Counted from the first letter of the stretch, positions 50,091-59,013 are shown. The stretch is DNA of 64,000 nt from Paenilisteria riparia FSL S10-1204 (GCF_000525995.1 NZ_AODL01000025.1:78633-142632); one strand, 5' to 3'. The notes: generated from the letters alone by a model not told the origin. Made by a program: numbers and translations.

Positions 50091-51773
50091 CTACTCTGCT
50101 CTGTATAAATAAATTTTCCACGCGGCTTGTTTGTCATCAAATACTTTTTCTAAATGAAGGTGATTGGCCGCCGCATTATCAATCGGAAGTGCTGAGAAAA
50201 TATATTCTCCGCCCATATCTTTAAAAGCCTGCGTGTTCAATTCCAAATTCTTGATATGTTTTGTCGAATGTTTGTCGAATAAATAATTTTTCCCTAGTTC
50301 AGCGACAAAAATATAAACACGATTGCCCCAACCATCATAATATTCTCGTAAAGTCGGACTTTTAGCAAGTTCCGGCGCGATAATTTCACGGAATTTCGCT
50401 TTGTAGCTGAGCGGATAAGAATTGACATACCCATCCAATGTGTAAAATCCGTTTTCTTGTGAAATGGAAGGATGAATACCGATACTTGCCACCCGATAAT
50501 CCTTTTGTGGTCTGCCAATATAGTCTTTTATCTGTTGAAATTCGTCTTTTGCGTAAAATTGATTGATGGATGGCGTCCCAGCCTCGCGATATAGAATTTC
50601 CGCATTGTTTGAGAAAGTCACTCCAATTTGTAGTATCAGACCGATAATCGCAAGTTTTTTCCAGCCTCCGCCCTTTTTCGCAAAATAAACGAGCGCCAGC
50701 GCAAATAGTCCGTAGTAAATGAATGGCTGTAAGAAGTGGAAACGCGAGAAGTTGAAAGAACGCATGATTGAAATCTGTTCTTTTACTGGATTCCAAGCGC
50801 CCCACCACCAAAATGCATACCAAACCGATAACACGAAATTCAGTGCTAACAACCATAAAAATAGTTTTTGCCCGCGCCAATCTTTTTTCACTAACATGAC
50901 AATAAGCGCTAGTAGAATGACTGGCAACACGACATATGTAGCTAATGCCTGATCATGCGTATGACCAATCGTGAAGTTTTTAAATGTTAATCGAATGGAA
51001 CCTAAAAAGCTATTATTCGGTAAGCTAAACGCACTTCGCGAATCTGGCTCATTGGATTGAAAAAACATCTGCGAAATAAAGCGATAGTTCACGATGCAAT
51101 ACAACGCCGACATATACGCCATACTTCCGAAAAATCGCCAATTCCAGCTCCGTTTTTTCACAACATCGTACACCCAAATACACGCAACGAGGAATAAAAA
51201 GAAACAAAAACCTAAAATAAGGCTTGAATAGAACGGCAACAGCGTCAAAATCAACCAGTTCCAAATATTCTTTTTTCCTTGCCGAATGTTTAAAAATGCC
51301 CATAACGCGAGGGGCATCCCAAGTGTACTCAACATTCCTGATGGCCAAAATGGCGTCAACGCAAACGCGAGCGCTACAAAAATCGTAATATATTTCTGTT
51401 TCGGATCTTTTATCACGTAATCTCGAAGCCATAGACGCATTCCGATAAACGCGAAGACACGCGTAATCAACTGGCTTACCGCAAAAGCAAGCGGCGTCGG
51501 AAAAATCGCATACAACCAGACAATCCCGACAAATTGCGAATCAAATGCATCACGTGGCGCAAAACCATCCAACATCTGCGGAATATTCGTACCCGTTTTA
51601 GCCAAGTAGTTCCCGCTATTTAGCAAAACCCGGTACCACGTCATATTAGAATCCAGATTATCATGAATCCGAATATGACTATTTCCTCCCAAAATAAATA
51701 ATGGTGCCACAAAAACCAATAATAACAGCACCGCAATACATTCTTGCTTTCTTTCTAATACCCAACTTTTCAT
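50091..51773 (-). CDS. Large membrane protein, probable GT-C-type glycosyltransferase
   Basis: The 560-residue protein has about ten to twelve TMs over residues 10-400 (CIAVLLLLVFVAPLFILGG, SLILGFCFFLFLVACIWVYDVV, IGLILQIGVTFSNNAE) and a soluble C-terminal domain. The first outer loop has HIRIHDNLDSNMTWYR, an acidic loop with Asp residues after TM1 as in GT-C enzymes. Paired with a GT2 enzyme 13 nt downstream, it is likely the second glycosyltransferase that moves the sugar from the lipid carrier to an extracellular polymer such as teichoic acid. That role is inferred; YfhO-like proteins are the nearest functional analogues. Confidence 0.7.
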   Translation of the reverse strand: MKSWVLERKQECIAVLLLLVFVAPLFILGGNSHIRIHDNLDSNMTWYRVLLNSGNYLAKTGTNIPQMLDGFAPRDAFDSQFVGIVWLYAIFPTPLAFAVSQLITRVFAFIGMRLWLRDYVIKDPKQKYITIFVALAFALTPFWPSGMLSTLGMPLALWAFLNIRQGKKNIWNWLILTLLPFYSSLILGFCFFLFLVACIWVYDVVKKRSWNWRFFGSMAYMSALYCIVNYRFISQMFFQSNEPDSRSAFSLPNNSFLGSIRLTFKNFTIGHTHDQALATYVVLPVILLALIVMLVKKDWRGQKLFLWLLALNFVLSVWYAFWWWGAWNPVKEQISIMRSFNFSRFHFLQPFIYYGLFALALVYFAKKGGGWKKLAIIGLILQIGVTFSNNAEILYREAGTPSINQFYAKDEFQQIKDYIGRPQKDYRVASIGIHPSISQENGFYTLDGYVNSYPLSYKAKFREIIAPELAKSPTLREYYDGWGNRVYIFVAELGKNYLFDKHSTKHIKNLELNTQAFKDMGGEYIFSALPIDNAAANHLHLEKVFDDKQAAWKIYLYRAE

Positions 51774-51920
51774 AGTTCACCTCATAAATCTACTTGTCGA
51801 TGCTTTCCATTATAGCAATACTTTACAGAACGTCCAAAGAATTTACTAAAAATAAATCAGAACTTTGCAAAATTCCTAAAAACAAGGTATTCTAATCACG
51901 TAGGAATAGGAGGAGAAAAC

Positions 51921-52652
51921 ATGAAAATTATCCGTACCAAAACTTACGATGAAATGTCTCAAAAAGCATATGAACTCGTAAAAGATGTGATTGCATCAAA
52001 AGAAAACCCAGTTATTAACACAACAACTGGCGCAAGTTATGATGGTATGTTCGAAAAACTTGTAGAAGGCATCAATAATGACGAAGTAGACATCGAAAAA
52101 GTGTTTATGATGAACTTAGATGAATTTATCGCGCCTCGCGAGCAATCGTTCACGGTATACAATTATATGCATCAAAAATTCTATGACCAAATTAAGAAAC
52201 AACCAAAAGAAATTGCCCTTTTAGACGGTAGTTTAGCTAGTTTTGATGAAGAAATCGCTCGTTATAATAAAATTTTGCAAGCCAATAAACGTGATTTACA
52301 AATTCTCGGTCTTGGCGTAAACGCTCACCTTGGCGCGAATGAACCTGGAACGCCTTTTGACGCGCGGTTATTTTTAGCGGATAGCGACGATTCTACGATT
52401 AATAGCACCATGCTTTATTATAAGGTGTCACGCGAAGAAGCGCCAGAACAGATGCTGACGCTCGGTTTAGCCGATATGATGGAAGCGGAGCAAATCCTTG
52501 TAACTGCCTCTGGAACCCGAAAAGCTGAAGCTGTGAAGGCAACGCTTGAAGGTCCAGTAACGACCGACTGCCCAGCATCCATTTTGCAAAACCATCCAAA
52601 TGTTGTTTTTATCATTGACGAAGAAGCAGGATCATTACTTACTAAATACTAA
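51921..52652 (+). CDS. Glucosamine-6-phosphate deaminase-like protein (NagB/6-phosphogluconolactonase superfamily)
   Basis: The 243-residue protein follows the NagB fold: INTTTGASYDGMFEKLVEG, FMMNLDEFIAPREQSFTVYNYMHQKFYDQ, LQILGLGVNAHLGANEPGTPFDARLF and ILVTASGTRKAEAVKATLEGPVTTDCPASILQNHPNVVFIID. The Asp in NLDEF matches the catalytic Asp of NagB, and VNAHLGANEPG corresponds to GxDGHIAFNEP with Asn/Ala replacements at the normally conserved Gly-His region (His kept). The family assignment is firm; true deaminase activity is uncertain. A strong RBS (AGGAGGAG) precedes the ATG. Confidence 0.8.
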   Translation: MKIIRTKTYDEMSQKAYELVKDVIASKENPVINTTTGASYDGMFEKLVEGINNDEVDIEKVFMMNLDEFIAPREQSFTVYNYMHQKFYDQIKKQPKEIALLDGSLASFDEEIARYNKILQANKRDLQILGLGVNAHLGANEPGTPFDARLFLADSDDSTINSTMLYYKVSREEAPEQMLTLGLADMMEAEQILVTASGTRKAEAVKATLEGPVTTDCPASILQNHPNVVFIIDEEAGSLLTKY

Positions 52653-52669
52653 GCAAAAGGGGTGGAAAT

Positions 52670-53167
52670 ATGGAATTAAGGCTTTTAACCCTAGAAGATG
52701 TTGAAAAATATGTGCAGATTAGACTTCAGGCGCTACAAGAAAGCCCTGCATCGTTCGCCTCAAGCTTTGAAGAAGAAAAGTATACTGCCCTACAAAAATA
52801 TGAAATCCGCTTCCAATCACCGTATTCACTAACGTTTGGTGCCTTTTTATCCGGACAGTTAGTAGGCGTCGTGACCCTCATTCGTGAAGATCGCCTCAAA
52901 ACACGGCATCGCGCGAATATCGTGGCCATGTATGTCTTACCTGATTTCCGTGGTAGCGGCGTCGGCAAAGCGCTGATTGAAACCGCGATTGAACAGGCCA
53001 AACAACTAGAAGGCGTAGAGCAGATTTACTTATCTGTCGTTAGCGCAAACAGTCCGGCCCGCAATTTGTATATTTCGCTTGGATTCCAGGTGTTCAGCCT
53101 TGAAAAACGGGCGTTGAAGATTAATAATGTGTATTTTGATGAGGAGCATATGGTTTTGTTTTTATAA
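52670..53167 (+). CDS. GNAT-family acetyltransferase
   Basis: The 165-residue protein has the GNAT core: LRLLTLEDVEKYVQIRLQALQ-like start, VGVVTLIREDRLKTRHRANIVAMYVLPDFRGSGVGKALIETAIEQAK (motif A with RGSGVGKAL binding acetyl-CoA), and LSVVSANSPARNLYISLGFQVF. Acceptor unknown; RimI-type and drug acetyltransferases share this form. It is 17 nt downstream of the NagB-like gene with its own GGGGTGG site, probably in the same transcript. Confidence 0.88.
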   Translation: MELRLLTLEDVEKYVQIRLQALQESPASFASSFEEEKYTALQKYEIRFQSPYSLTFGAFLSGQLVGVVTLIREDRLKTRHRANIVAMYVLPDFRGSGVGKALIETAIEQAKQLEGVEQIYLSVVSANSPARNLYISLGFQVFSLEKRALKINNVYFDEEHMVLFL

Positions 53168-53189
53168 GAAAGAGTTACCCTATCACTAT

Positions 53190-53413
53190 ATCTGACTGTT
53201 TATAGTTAAAGTATTGGTGTAGCTATCTTTTTAGCTCTTTTATTAAAGACGAAATTGGTTGCAAAAGACTGTATTCGAATATTAGTGATGAATTATACTT
53301 TGAAACACCGATTGGTTGCTGGTCGGTGTTTTAGTTTTGAGTATTCAACGTATTCCTTGTAAAATCACGTGCTTCATCCAACGGCGCATTTAGTTTTATT
53401 CTTTCATCATCAA
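53190..53413 (-). pseudogene. Duplicated tail of the 56785-57096 gene plus flanking sequence
   Basis: On the minus strand, 53413-53331 reads DDERIKLNAPLDEARDFTRNTLN, a diverged copy of the end of the putative immunity protein (DERMKLNEPLDKARDFTWNTLN). Similarity continues through non-coding sequence to about 53190 and matches 56600-56784. The rest of the gene is missing. It marks the far end of a block flanked by direct repeats. The hairpin at 53303-53332 (AACACCGA/TCGGTGTT) may be a terminator. Confidence 0.7.
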
Positions 53414-53414
53414 T

Positions 53415-53738
53415 CTATTTATCCCATAATGAGCAGGAATATTCAGGCGGTTCCCCATCTCTTACTCTTCTGCGATTTGTTAAAATTCTACTCTGCATGA
53501 TGTTTAAAAATTGGTCCATTGCCTCGAATGGGTTTTCAAATGTATATTTCCCCATCACACTAGCACGATCAGCTGTCATATAGACTTCAAAATAATCTCC
53601 ATTTTTCTCCATTCTTAGTTGATATTCTTCCCTGTTGTTTTCTGCACCTTTAAAAATGGAATACCGCAACGCTTCGTACCCTAATAAATGAATATCATCC
53701 TCTAATAACGCTTTTACCTCATTTATATCATAATTCAT
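53415..53738 (-). CDS. Putative immunity protein for the TNT toxin fragment (Imm59-like)
   Basis: The 107-residue acidic protein (MNYDINEVKALLEDDIHLLGYEALRYSIFKG, MTADRASVMGKYTFENPFEAMDQFLNIM) starts on the last base of the TNT fragment, the usual place for an immunity gene. Its pattern resembles the Imm59 group of polymorphic-toxin immunity proteins, but that is from memory and not checked. Kept intact while the toxin is truncated, it may protect against toxins from neighbours. RBS AAGGAGG overlaps the toxin end. Confidence 0.6.
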   Translation of the reverse strand: MNYDINEVKALLEDDIHLLGYEALRYSIFKGAENNREEYQLRMEKNGDYFEVYMTADRASVMGKYTFENPFEAMDQFLNIMQSRILTNRRRVRDGEPPEYSCSLWDK

Positions 53739-54219
53739 TATTTAACCTCCTTCAAAAGTCCTAATTTTTCATACCAGTCTACAACAGTTCCCAATTGAAT
53801 TTGTGATCCACCGCCTGCTCCAAAAACCTCTGCAATTTTACCTTGTTGTGGACTTGCAATATCTTCAAAAGTAAATTTATAATCTTTCATAGATTCTAAG
53901 AGCTTTCTTTGGGCCCCCATATCCAGCTTGCCAAACGCCTCTTTAACATTTTCTAAATTTATATCTTTCATAACTTTGTACTGATAATAAGGCTTTACAC
54001 TTTCAGGATAGGGTAATCCTCTAGTATCGTACTCTAATATTTTGCCGTTTTCAACAGGACTTGTAAATTTACCAAACGGATCACCATATCTGTCAATAAC
54101 CTGTCCAGCCTTCAATTTCGCATCAAACGTAATAGCTTTTCCAGTGCTATCAACAACTGGTGTATCGTTTATCTGCCACGATGAATAAGCACTCTTTATA
54201 TATACTAAAAAGCACTAGC
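53738..54219 (-). pseudogene. Orphan TNT-domain toxin tip (NAD+ glycohydrolase type), 5'-truncated
   Basis: The frame is open from about 54219 (after a stop) and includes WQINDTPVVDSTGKAITF, then the TNT domain: AGQVIDRYGDPFGKFTSP, YDTRGLPYPESVKPYYQYKVM and FGAGGGSQIQLGTVVDW. The Arg in IDRYG, the Arg in TRGLPYP and the Gln in GGGSQIQL match residues conserved in TNT NAD+ glycohydrolases. No LXG or other delivery domain precedes it and no good start/RBS is seen; a Met at 54115 would give 125 residues. It looks like a displaced C-terminal cassette of an LXG toxin. Confidence 0.75.
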
Positions 54220-54282
54220 GTGATCGGTGTAAAACTAACATCGAAAAACTTAGTGCTCTCTGAAATCTAATTTCTGATTCAT

Positions 54283-54819
54283 TTATTTATCTTCTTGCTT
54301 TTTCTTGAAGCTATCGTACCTCGCCTGCTTGCTCTCACCGAGTACACTCGCTTCTTGTTCCTTCCCACTATGGTTAAACATTATTTTGAGTAACAAACTG
54401 ATGGCTCTAAAAGTACTCACAACAAAAACAAATAAAGTACCCAGCCAAATTGCACATATAAAATTGGTGAATGGATTAATATAGTTTATAAGTATTTGTA
54501 GGGCAATTGACAATATCAGTATCAAAAATGAAGAAATTAGAGACTCATACAGCTGAAATTTAACGATTTTTTCAGCATTATGAAACTTAAAATTTTGAAA
54601 GATATCAGAATTTTTTAAAGTAAGCAATACGCCATACATTGCTGTATAGAAACCTATAATTATCGCACTAAAATTAATAATTGACTCTAATGTCTTTTCA
54701 AAACCTTTTATTTCATAGCCATAACTGATACCTTCTGTTTGTGTTATGACAACTAAACCAATTGCGCATACATACACCGAGAGCGACATTAATATATTAA
54801 TATCCCTTATCTTCTTCAT
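54283..54819 (-). CDS. Membrane protein of unknown function (four TMs)
   Basis: The 178-residue protein has four hydrophobic segments (NILMSLSVYVCAIGLVVI, SIINFSAIIIGFYTAMYGVLLTL, LYESLISSFLILILSIALQILI, FICAIWLGTLFVFVVSTFRAISLLL) and a charged tail (GESKQARYDSFKKKQEDK). The ATG at 54819 follows GGAGGTGCATTCT. It lies 33 nt behind the 322-residue gene, probably in one operon. Small multi-TM proteins paired with a soluble sensor occur in phage-defence systems; that reading is speculative. I do not recognise the family. Confidence 0.65.
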   Translation of the reverse strand: MKKIRDINILMSLSVYVCAIGLVVITQTEGISYGYEIKGFEKTLESIINFSAIIIGFYTAMYGVLLTLKNSDIFQNFKFHNAEKIVKFQLYESLISSFLILILSIALQILINYINPFTNFICAIWLGTLFVFVVSTFRAISLLLKIMFNHSGKEQEASVLGESKQARYDSFKKKQEDK

Positions 54820-54852
54820 AGAATGCACCTCCATTGACCATTAAAAGACATA

Positions 54853-55821
54853 TCACTTGTTATGCTGGAGATTTAGCTCCAAATTTTTCATTATTTCATT
54901 TCTTATGTTATTCATATACAACGGTGTAATATCTTCCAAAACAGAAGCCGATCTCAAATGATGCTTCGCAGGGACTTGATAAAACCTTTTAACTCTATAT
55001 TTCCCGCGTACAAGATCAAACTTTTCTACAGGGGTTGTATCGCTATCTTTACCTGAAACCTCAGCTTTTAGATAGGTATCTTGATCTTGTTCGACCATTT
55101 CGATTATGTTCTTAATTTCTTTGGACTTCAACTTAGCATTTTTCTGACTCTTAGCAGTAATTGTAATTTCGACAGTGTGCCCCTCCAACCCTTGTAAATT
55201 ACGGAATGCGTCACCTACGGAATCTTCTGTTATTTGATTAACCTTGTTACTCGCAACTCTTAAGGTTAATTTCCGATAGATTTCCTTCCCTTTGGCCTTG
55301 GCTGTGGAATCAATATCTGGTATAAGTTGCAAACTTATTGTATAGTTATTATTCGGATCTAATTTATCCACATAGCTTTGGAAATAAGCTTCTAACCCAG
55401 AAGGAGACAGACTATGCATATTTCTTTGCACCATCAGTACATGAAGCTCATCATCGTATAAAATATTTATGTCTTCTGCAATATACTCATTTTCTTCTAA
55501 ACGAATGTTGCTAAGCTCACTGCTAATTATACTTGTAATTCCAGGTCCGTCCTCTCTAAGCCTACATAAATTAAATTGAAATAATCCATAAGGCTTATCC
55601 TGATGCATTGTAATAGTATTCATTCTTGCACGTTCTTCCTGATAATAGATAATTTTTTCATTCGGTTCTAAATTATTCAGATGATTTAAAAGTTCTACTA
55701 AATCGTACAACTTCTCCGCCTCGTCACTTCCATCAATTACGCATACTCTAAAAAAATCAAAATTAACCAATCTTTTTTTCGCTTTGTTTTTAATTTCTTT
55801 AACTTCTTCCATCTCTTCCAT
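54853..55821 (-). CDS. DUF6731-like protein of unknown function
   Basis: The 322-residue protein starts with charged residues, then VNFDFFRVCVIDGSDEAEKLYDLVELLNHL; a middle part EDINILYDDELHVLMVQRNMHSLSPSGLEAYF; and a beta-rich end (KYRVKRFYQVPAKHHLRSASVLEDITPLYMNNI). The MVQRNMHSLSPSGLE block recalls the family I know as DUF6731, but this is from memory. No catalytic motif, signal peptide or TM is seen. It precedes a four-TM protein in the same direction, in a block of accessory genes flanked by direct repeats. Confidence 0.6.
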   Translation of the reverse strand: MEEMEEVKEIKNKAKKRLVNFDFFRVCVIDGSDEAEKLYDLVELLNHLNNLEPNEKIIYYQEERARMNTITMHQDKPYGLFQFNLCRLREDGPGITSIISSELSNIRLEENEYIAEDINILYDDELHVLMVQRNMHSLSPSGLEAYFQSYVDKLDPNNNYTISLQLIPDIDSTAKAKGKEIYRKLTLRVASNKVNQITEDSVGDAFRNLQGLEGHTVEITITAKSQKNAKLKSKEIKNIIEMVEQDQDTYLKAEVSGKDSDTTPVEKFDLVRGKYRVKRFYQVPAKHHLRSASVLEDITPLYMNNIRNEIMKNLELNLQHNK

Positions 55822-56526
55822 TTACATCCCCACCCTTTTTTGTATTATTCTTCCTCATTATAGATTAGAAAAACCACCTATTCAAGTAAATAGATGGAAA
55901 AAGGGAGTTTTATGGAATCTTGTGCTTCCAGGAAGCGATGCCCTGCACTTCTTGGACAATATCATAACAACACTTTTTTTAGTGTTGAAAGTACCAACTT
56001 GGTGTCACTATATTTTTTACCACTCTCCAAAAGAATCTGTGATAGCGTGTATAATCTTGTCTTTCATCCTGAATGCAATTCTTCTGCTTATGTGCAATTG
56101 ACCCGCTATACCTTCCATTATAATCCTGTGCAGCTTCTCCTAATAATGTAGTTGAACCAACTCATGAAACGGCTCCTATTCAGTATTTGGTCATACTGAC
56201 AATACATATCCTATACCTAAAACTAAGGTCTACTGGCGTTCAATTCTAGCATCCATTCCATGCATTTAGACATACTCATGTGAAGCAGGGTTAACAGGAA
56301 ATGCAATTCAACAACGTATCAGTCCACCCAAAAGGTTTTAAAATAACGAGAGCGTGCACTCATACGGACGAAGCTTTGAATCAGCTAACAATAAATATGT
56401 ATAATTCGTATAAAAGAGCTAAAGAATTCTAAGGAGGATTTAAAAATGGAACTTCAAGTAACAAAAAGGAATCCGGTACTATCAAGATAAACAAAAAATA
56501 TTTTTTAGGGTTGTGATCAGTGTTAT
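55822..56526. other. Intergenic stretch without a supported gene
   Basis: Longer frames here (for example 55784-56101 on the plus strand) lack an RBS and look random. A strong AAGGAGG site at 56432 leads to a 14-codon ORF (56446-56490) ending in TAA, so it may be the start of a lost gene. The promoter of the minus-strand DUF6731-like gene should lie near 55822-55900. Confidence 0.4.
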
Positions 56527-56565
56527 AGCACAAAAAAATCGCTAATCCAGCTATCCGAGCGGGTT
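56527..56565 (-). terminator. Rho-independent terminator
   Basis: On the minus strand GTCGCTAAACCCG pairs with GGATTAGCGAT (TCGCTAA/TTAGCGA core) and is followed by seven T. It probably ends the LXG toxin-immunity transcript. Confidence 0.7.
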
Positions 56566-56784
56566 TAGCGACTAAAAGGGAGTTTAAGGTAAGAAAGGGA
56601 TGCCGTATAACTACACTTGACTGGCTATAGTTAAGCTGTTGGTATATCTATCTTTCCAGCTCTCTTCTTAAAATCGAAGTTGACTACAAAAAACTATATT
56701 AGCAGGGCGGATTAGGGATGTAACCCAGGGCATGGATGAATTATACTTTGAAAAACCAATCGATTGCTGATCGGTGTTTTAACT

Positions 56785-57096
56785 TTATGCATTCAAAGTA
56801 TTCCATGTAAAGTCACGTGCTTTATCCAACGGCTCATTTAATTTCATTCTTTCATCAAAATCATCTGCCCAAATATAAAACTCTCCAAGGCCTCCGTGCG
56901 GGGGGTAAAGTGAATCGTTCATTCTCCTGAGTTCCTCAAACACTTCATCTGTTATTTCACCGTTTTTTACATCGTCTATAAATTCTAATATGTTCTTTAT
57001 TTGACGAATTTGCGGTCTATTTGAACTACTTCCATATCTCGTCATTTCTTTTAAAATAACTAGATATTGTTCTTTTAGCAAATCGAGCTTATCCAT
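56785..57096 (-). CDS. Small acidic protein, probable immunity protein of the LXG toxin
   Basis: The 103-residue protein (MDKLDLLKEQYLVILKEMTRYGSSSNRPQIRQIKNILEFIDDVKNG..) is helical and acidic and lies 12 nt behind the LXG toxin gene in the same direction, which is the usual immunity position. I do not recognise a family. Its 3' end is partly duplicated at 53331-53413, showing recombination at this site. RBS AATAAGG/GGTT region before the ATG is weak, suggesting coupling to the toxin. Confidence 0.6.
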   Translation of the reverse strand: MDKLDLLKEQYLVILKEMTRYGSSSNRPQIRQIKNILEFIDDVKNGEITDEVFEELRRMNDSLYPPHGGLGEFYIWADDFDERMKLNEPLDKARDFTWNTLNA

Positions 57097-57108
57097 CGTA
57101 ATAACCCC

Positions 57109-58503
57109 TTATTTTATAGTTTTTTCTGATATAGCTTGCACACCTGTTATTTTCCATGGTTGGTGTATGAAAATTTGTTGCATTTCTAAACCACCAATAT
57201 ATGGCCCACCCTGAAATCCTACTGGGCCTTCATAAATAGTCGTTCCTTTTGGAATTTTAATTTTGTATGTCACATCTATTGGTGATATACCTTCCAATTC
57301 ATTTGTACCTTTTTTTATCCACTGCGGTTTTACTGCGCTATCAATCCTAACTTTGGCAATGGAATCTGCTGGGCTTGTTGTAAACCACTGACCTAATGCA
57401 TTATTACTTTTACCAGGAATAGTTAGCCCACCTCTTTCACCAGATCTGTACAAATAGGTATCTTCTTGTAAAACTCTGATGTTGTATCTTCCACCGTAAA
57501 AGTTTTGTATTGGTTTCCCGCCAACAGTTGCAAGTGGCCCAGGATTCATAACATGAAACTCATAACTCGCAATGTCGTTGTACTTAGAAATAATTCGGCT
57601 GGCGCCATCTGCATCTTTCACGCGGCCAAAATCAATGAGTCCTTTTGTAACCCCAAATGTACTAGCGAATAGTATGGTGCTACTAGCTAGCCCATAAGCA
57701 TCTCCCTTTTTATAGGGTTCTAAATAACTAGCAACGACACCATTCCACAACATACCTATTGTTCCCGATGGATCACTACGTAAGTTTTTCATCAGCATTG
57801 CAATGCTTTCTAGTTGCTTCTCCGGGTGTTTCAAGCTTTCTATCGCTCTTTTTCCGAATCCGAAAATAGAATCTCTTGTAGACGCACCGATTTGTCGTAC
57901 TTTATTTCGATCATATTGGCGATAATCCTTCTCGATTTGAGAAGCATGTTCATGATCCATTTCCATCAACCGCCGCATGTCTTGGCTGATTCGGTGCATG
58001 GCTTCGCCTTCTTCTTGCTGTAATTGCGTCAACTTTCGGCTTAAATAATCATCCAGATCTTCCATTAAACCTTGGTTATGACGCATGATCCATAGCTCAT
58101 CTGGATCATCTGGCAATGCTCCAATACTCGGCTGCGGCACGCGAAACACATCACTTTTCGCATGATCTAAAATATCGCGCTGGGTTTCTGCCAGCCTTTG
58201 AAGTCCACGGGCATCGATTAACATATCCCTATTCCGATAGGTCGGACTGTCAATCGATTTGAGGTCCAACACATAGCTTTCGAGGTATGTATAGAGCTTA
58301 GTCACCGTTCCCTGCTGCCTGGAAATATCGTCTCGGTGGGCACCGAATTCCATCGAGAGAGCATCTGCTAGTTTCCCCTTTTGCTTAGACACCGCATCTT
58401 GAACATTCACTAAGACACTATCCAGCGTTTCTAAACTCGCCTTCATTTTGTGCAGGGACGTCAGTACATTCTCCAATTCCCCCATATTTAGTTTGAAATC
58501 CAT
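57109..58503 (-). CDS. LXG-domain polymorphic toxin (type VII secretion substrate)
   Basis: The 464-residue protein has an N-terminal LXG domain (about 1-210; long helices MGELENVLTSLHKMKASLETLDSVLVNV, LETYVLDLKSIDSPTYRN-like), a middle hydrophobic stretch (about 265-300) and a C-terminal toxin domain (about 320-464) with FYGGRYNIRVLQEDTYLYRSGE, QWFTTSPADSIAKVRID and GGLEMQQIFIHQPW. A lone Arg in YLYRSG, a Ser/Thr-rich turn and late Glu/Gln hint at an ADP-ribosyltransferase-like fold, unproven. Two small helical genes precede it, as in known LXG operons, and it should be secreted by a T7SS encoded elsewhere. Confidence 0.8.
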   Translation of the reverse strand: MDFKLNMGELENVLTSLHKMKASLETLDSVLVNVQDAVSKQKGKLADALSMEFGAHRDDISRQQGTVTKLYTYLESYVLDLKSIDSPTYRNRDMLIDARGLQRLAETQRDILDHAKSDVFRVPQPSIGALPDDPDELWIMRHNQGLMEDLDDYLSRKLTQLQQEEGEAMHRISQDMRRLMEMDHEHASQIEKDYRQYDRNKVRQIGASTRDSIFGFGKRAIESLKHPEKQLESIAMLMKNLRSDPSGTIGMLWNGVVASYLEPYKKGDAYGLASSTILFASTFGVTKGLIDFGRVKDADGASRIISKYNDIASYEFHVMNPGPLATVGGKPIQNFYGGRYNIRVLQEDTYLYRSGERGGLTIPGKSNNALGQWFTTSPADSIAKVRIDSAVKPQWIKKGTNELEGISPIDVTYKIKIPKGTTIYEGPVGFQGGPYIGGLEMQQIFIHQPWKITGVQAISEKTIK

Positions 58504-58793
58504 CAGCCTTTGCCTCCTAACTTCGCATCTGTTTCTATAAATGCACTTACCGCTAGTTCGCTATCCACAAAAGCCTGTTTTAATTTCGTAAATTGGTCCG
58601 CTTTTATTTCTGTCACTAATCCTTCTTTTACTTCGATGTAGCGTGTCATAAAATCAGGGGAAACTTGCTTATTCAATTTATCCATGGTGTGTTGGATGTT
58701 TGTGGCTTCGGCTTTAAAATTTGCTACCGCTTGCTCTCCCGTTTTTAATTGCTTCAAAATCCAAGCAGTGTCTATATCAATTTGCGTTGACAT
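58503..58793 (-). CDS. LXG-associated helical protein (targeting partner)
   Basis: The 96-residue helical protein (MSTQIDIDTAWILKQLKTGEQAVANFKAEATNIQHTMDKLNKQVSPDFM) overlaps the LXG toxin start (TGATG). Small alpha-helical partners directly upstream of LXG genes bind the LXG domain and are needed for export in studied streptococcal systems. The ATG at 58793 follows GGAGGGAGATATGAT. Sequence resembles the TIGR04197/DUF3130 group, from memory. Confidence 0.65.
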   Translation of the reverse strand: MSTQIDIDTAWILKQLKTGEQAVANFKAEATNIQHTMDKLNKQVSPDFMTRYIEVKEGLVTEIKADQFTKLKQAFVDSELAVSAFIETDAKLGGKG

Positions 58794-58794
58794 A

Positions 58795-59013
58795 TCATAT
58801 CTCCCTCCGTAAAGCATTCGCTGTCTGCTCGCAGTAGGAAATCATGTCGTTGGCTTCCGCTTCTATTTGATTCAGCCTGTGTATCATTTTTTCCTTTATC
58901 TCGTGGTTTTCATCTTGAATCCCGTTTTTCCTATTTTTTATACCGTCTACGATGCTCTCTAAAGTATGCTTTCTAGCAGATATCGCATGCCGAACTTGTT
59001 CATAATGCGGCAT
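58795..59013 (-). CDS. Small helical protein, second LXG-associated partner (DUF5082-like)
   Basis: The 72-residue protein (MPHYEQVRHAISARKHTLESIVDGIKNRKNGIQDENHEIKEKMIHRL..) is entirely helical with a coiled-coil character and ends just before the next gene's start. Its size and place as the first gene of the LXG operon match YwqH/DUF5082-type proteins. RBS GAGAGGAAG precedes the ATG. Function is inferred from gene order. Confidence 0.6.
   Translation of the reverse strand: MPHYEQVRHAISARKHTLESIVDGIKNRKNGIQDENHEIKEKMIHRLNQIEAEANDMISYCEQTANALRREI

Noticed and set aside
55784..56151. Plus-strand frames of 105 and 85 codons
   Set aside because: No RBS, low-quality composition and overlap with the start of the minus-strand DUF6731-like gene.
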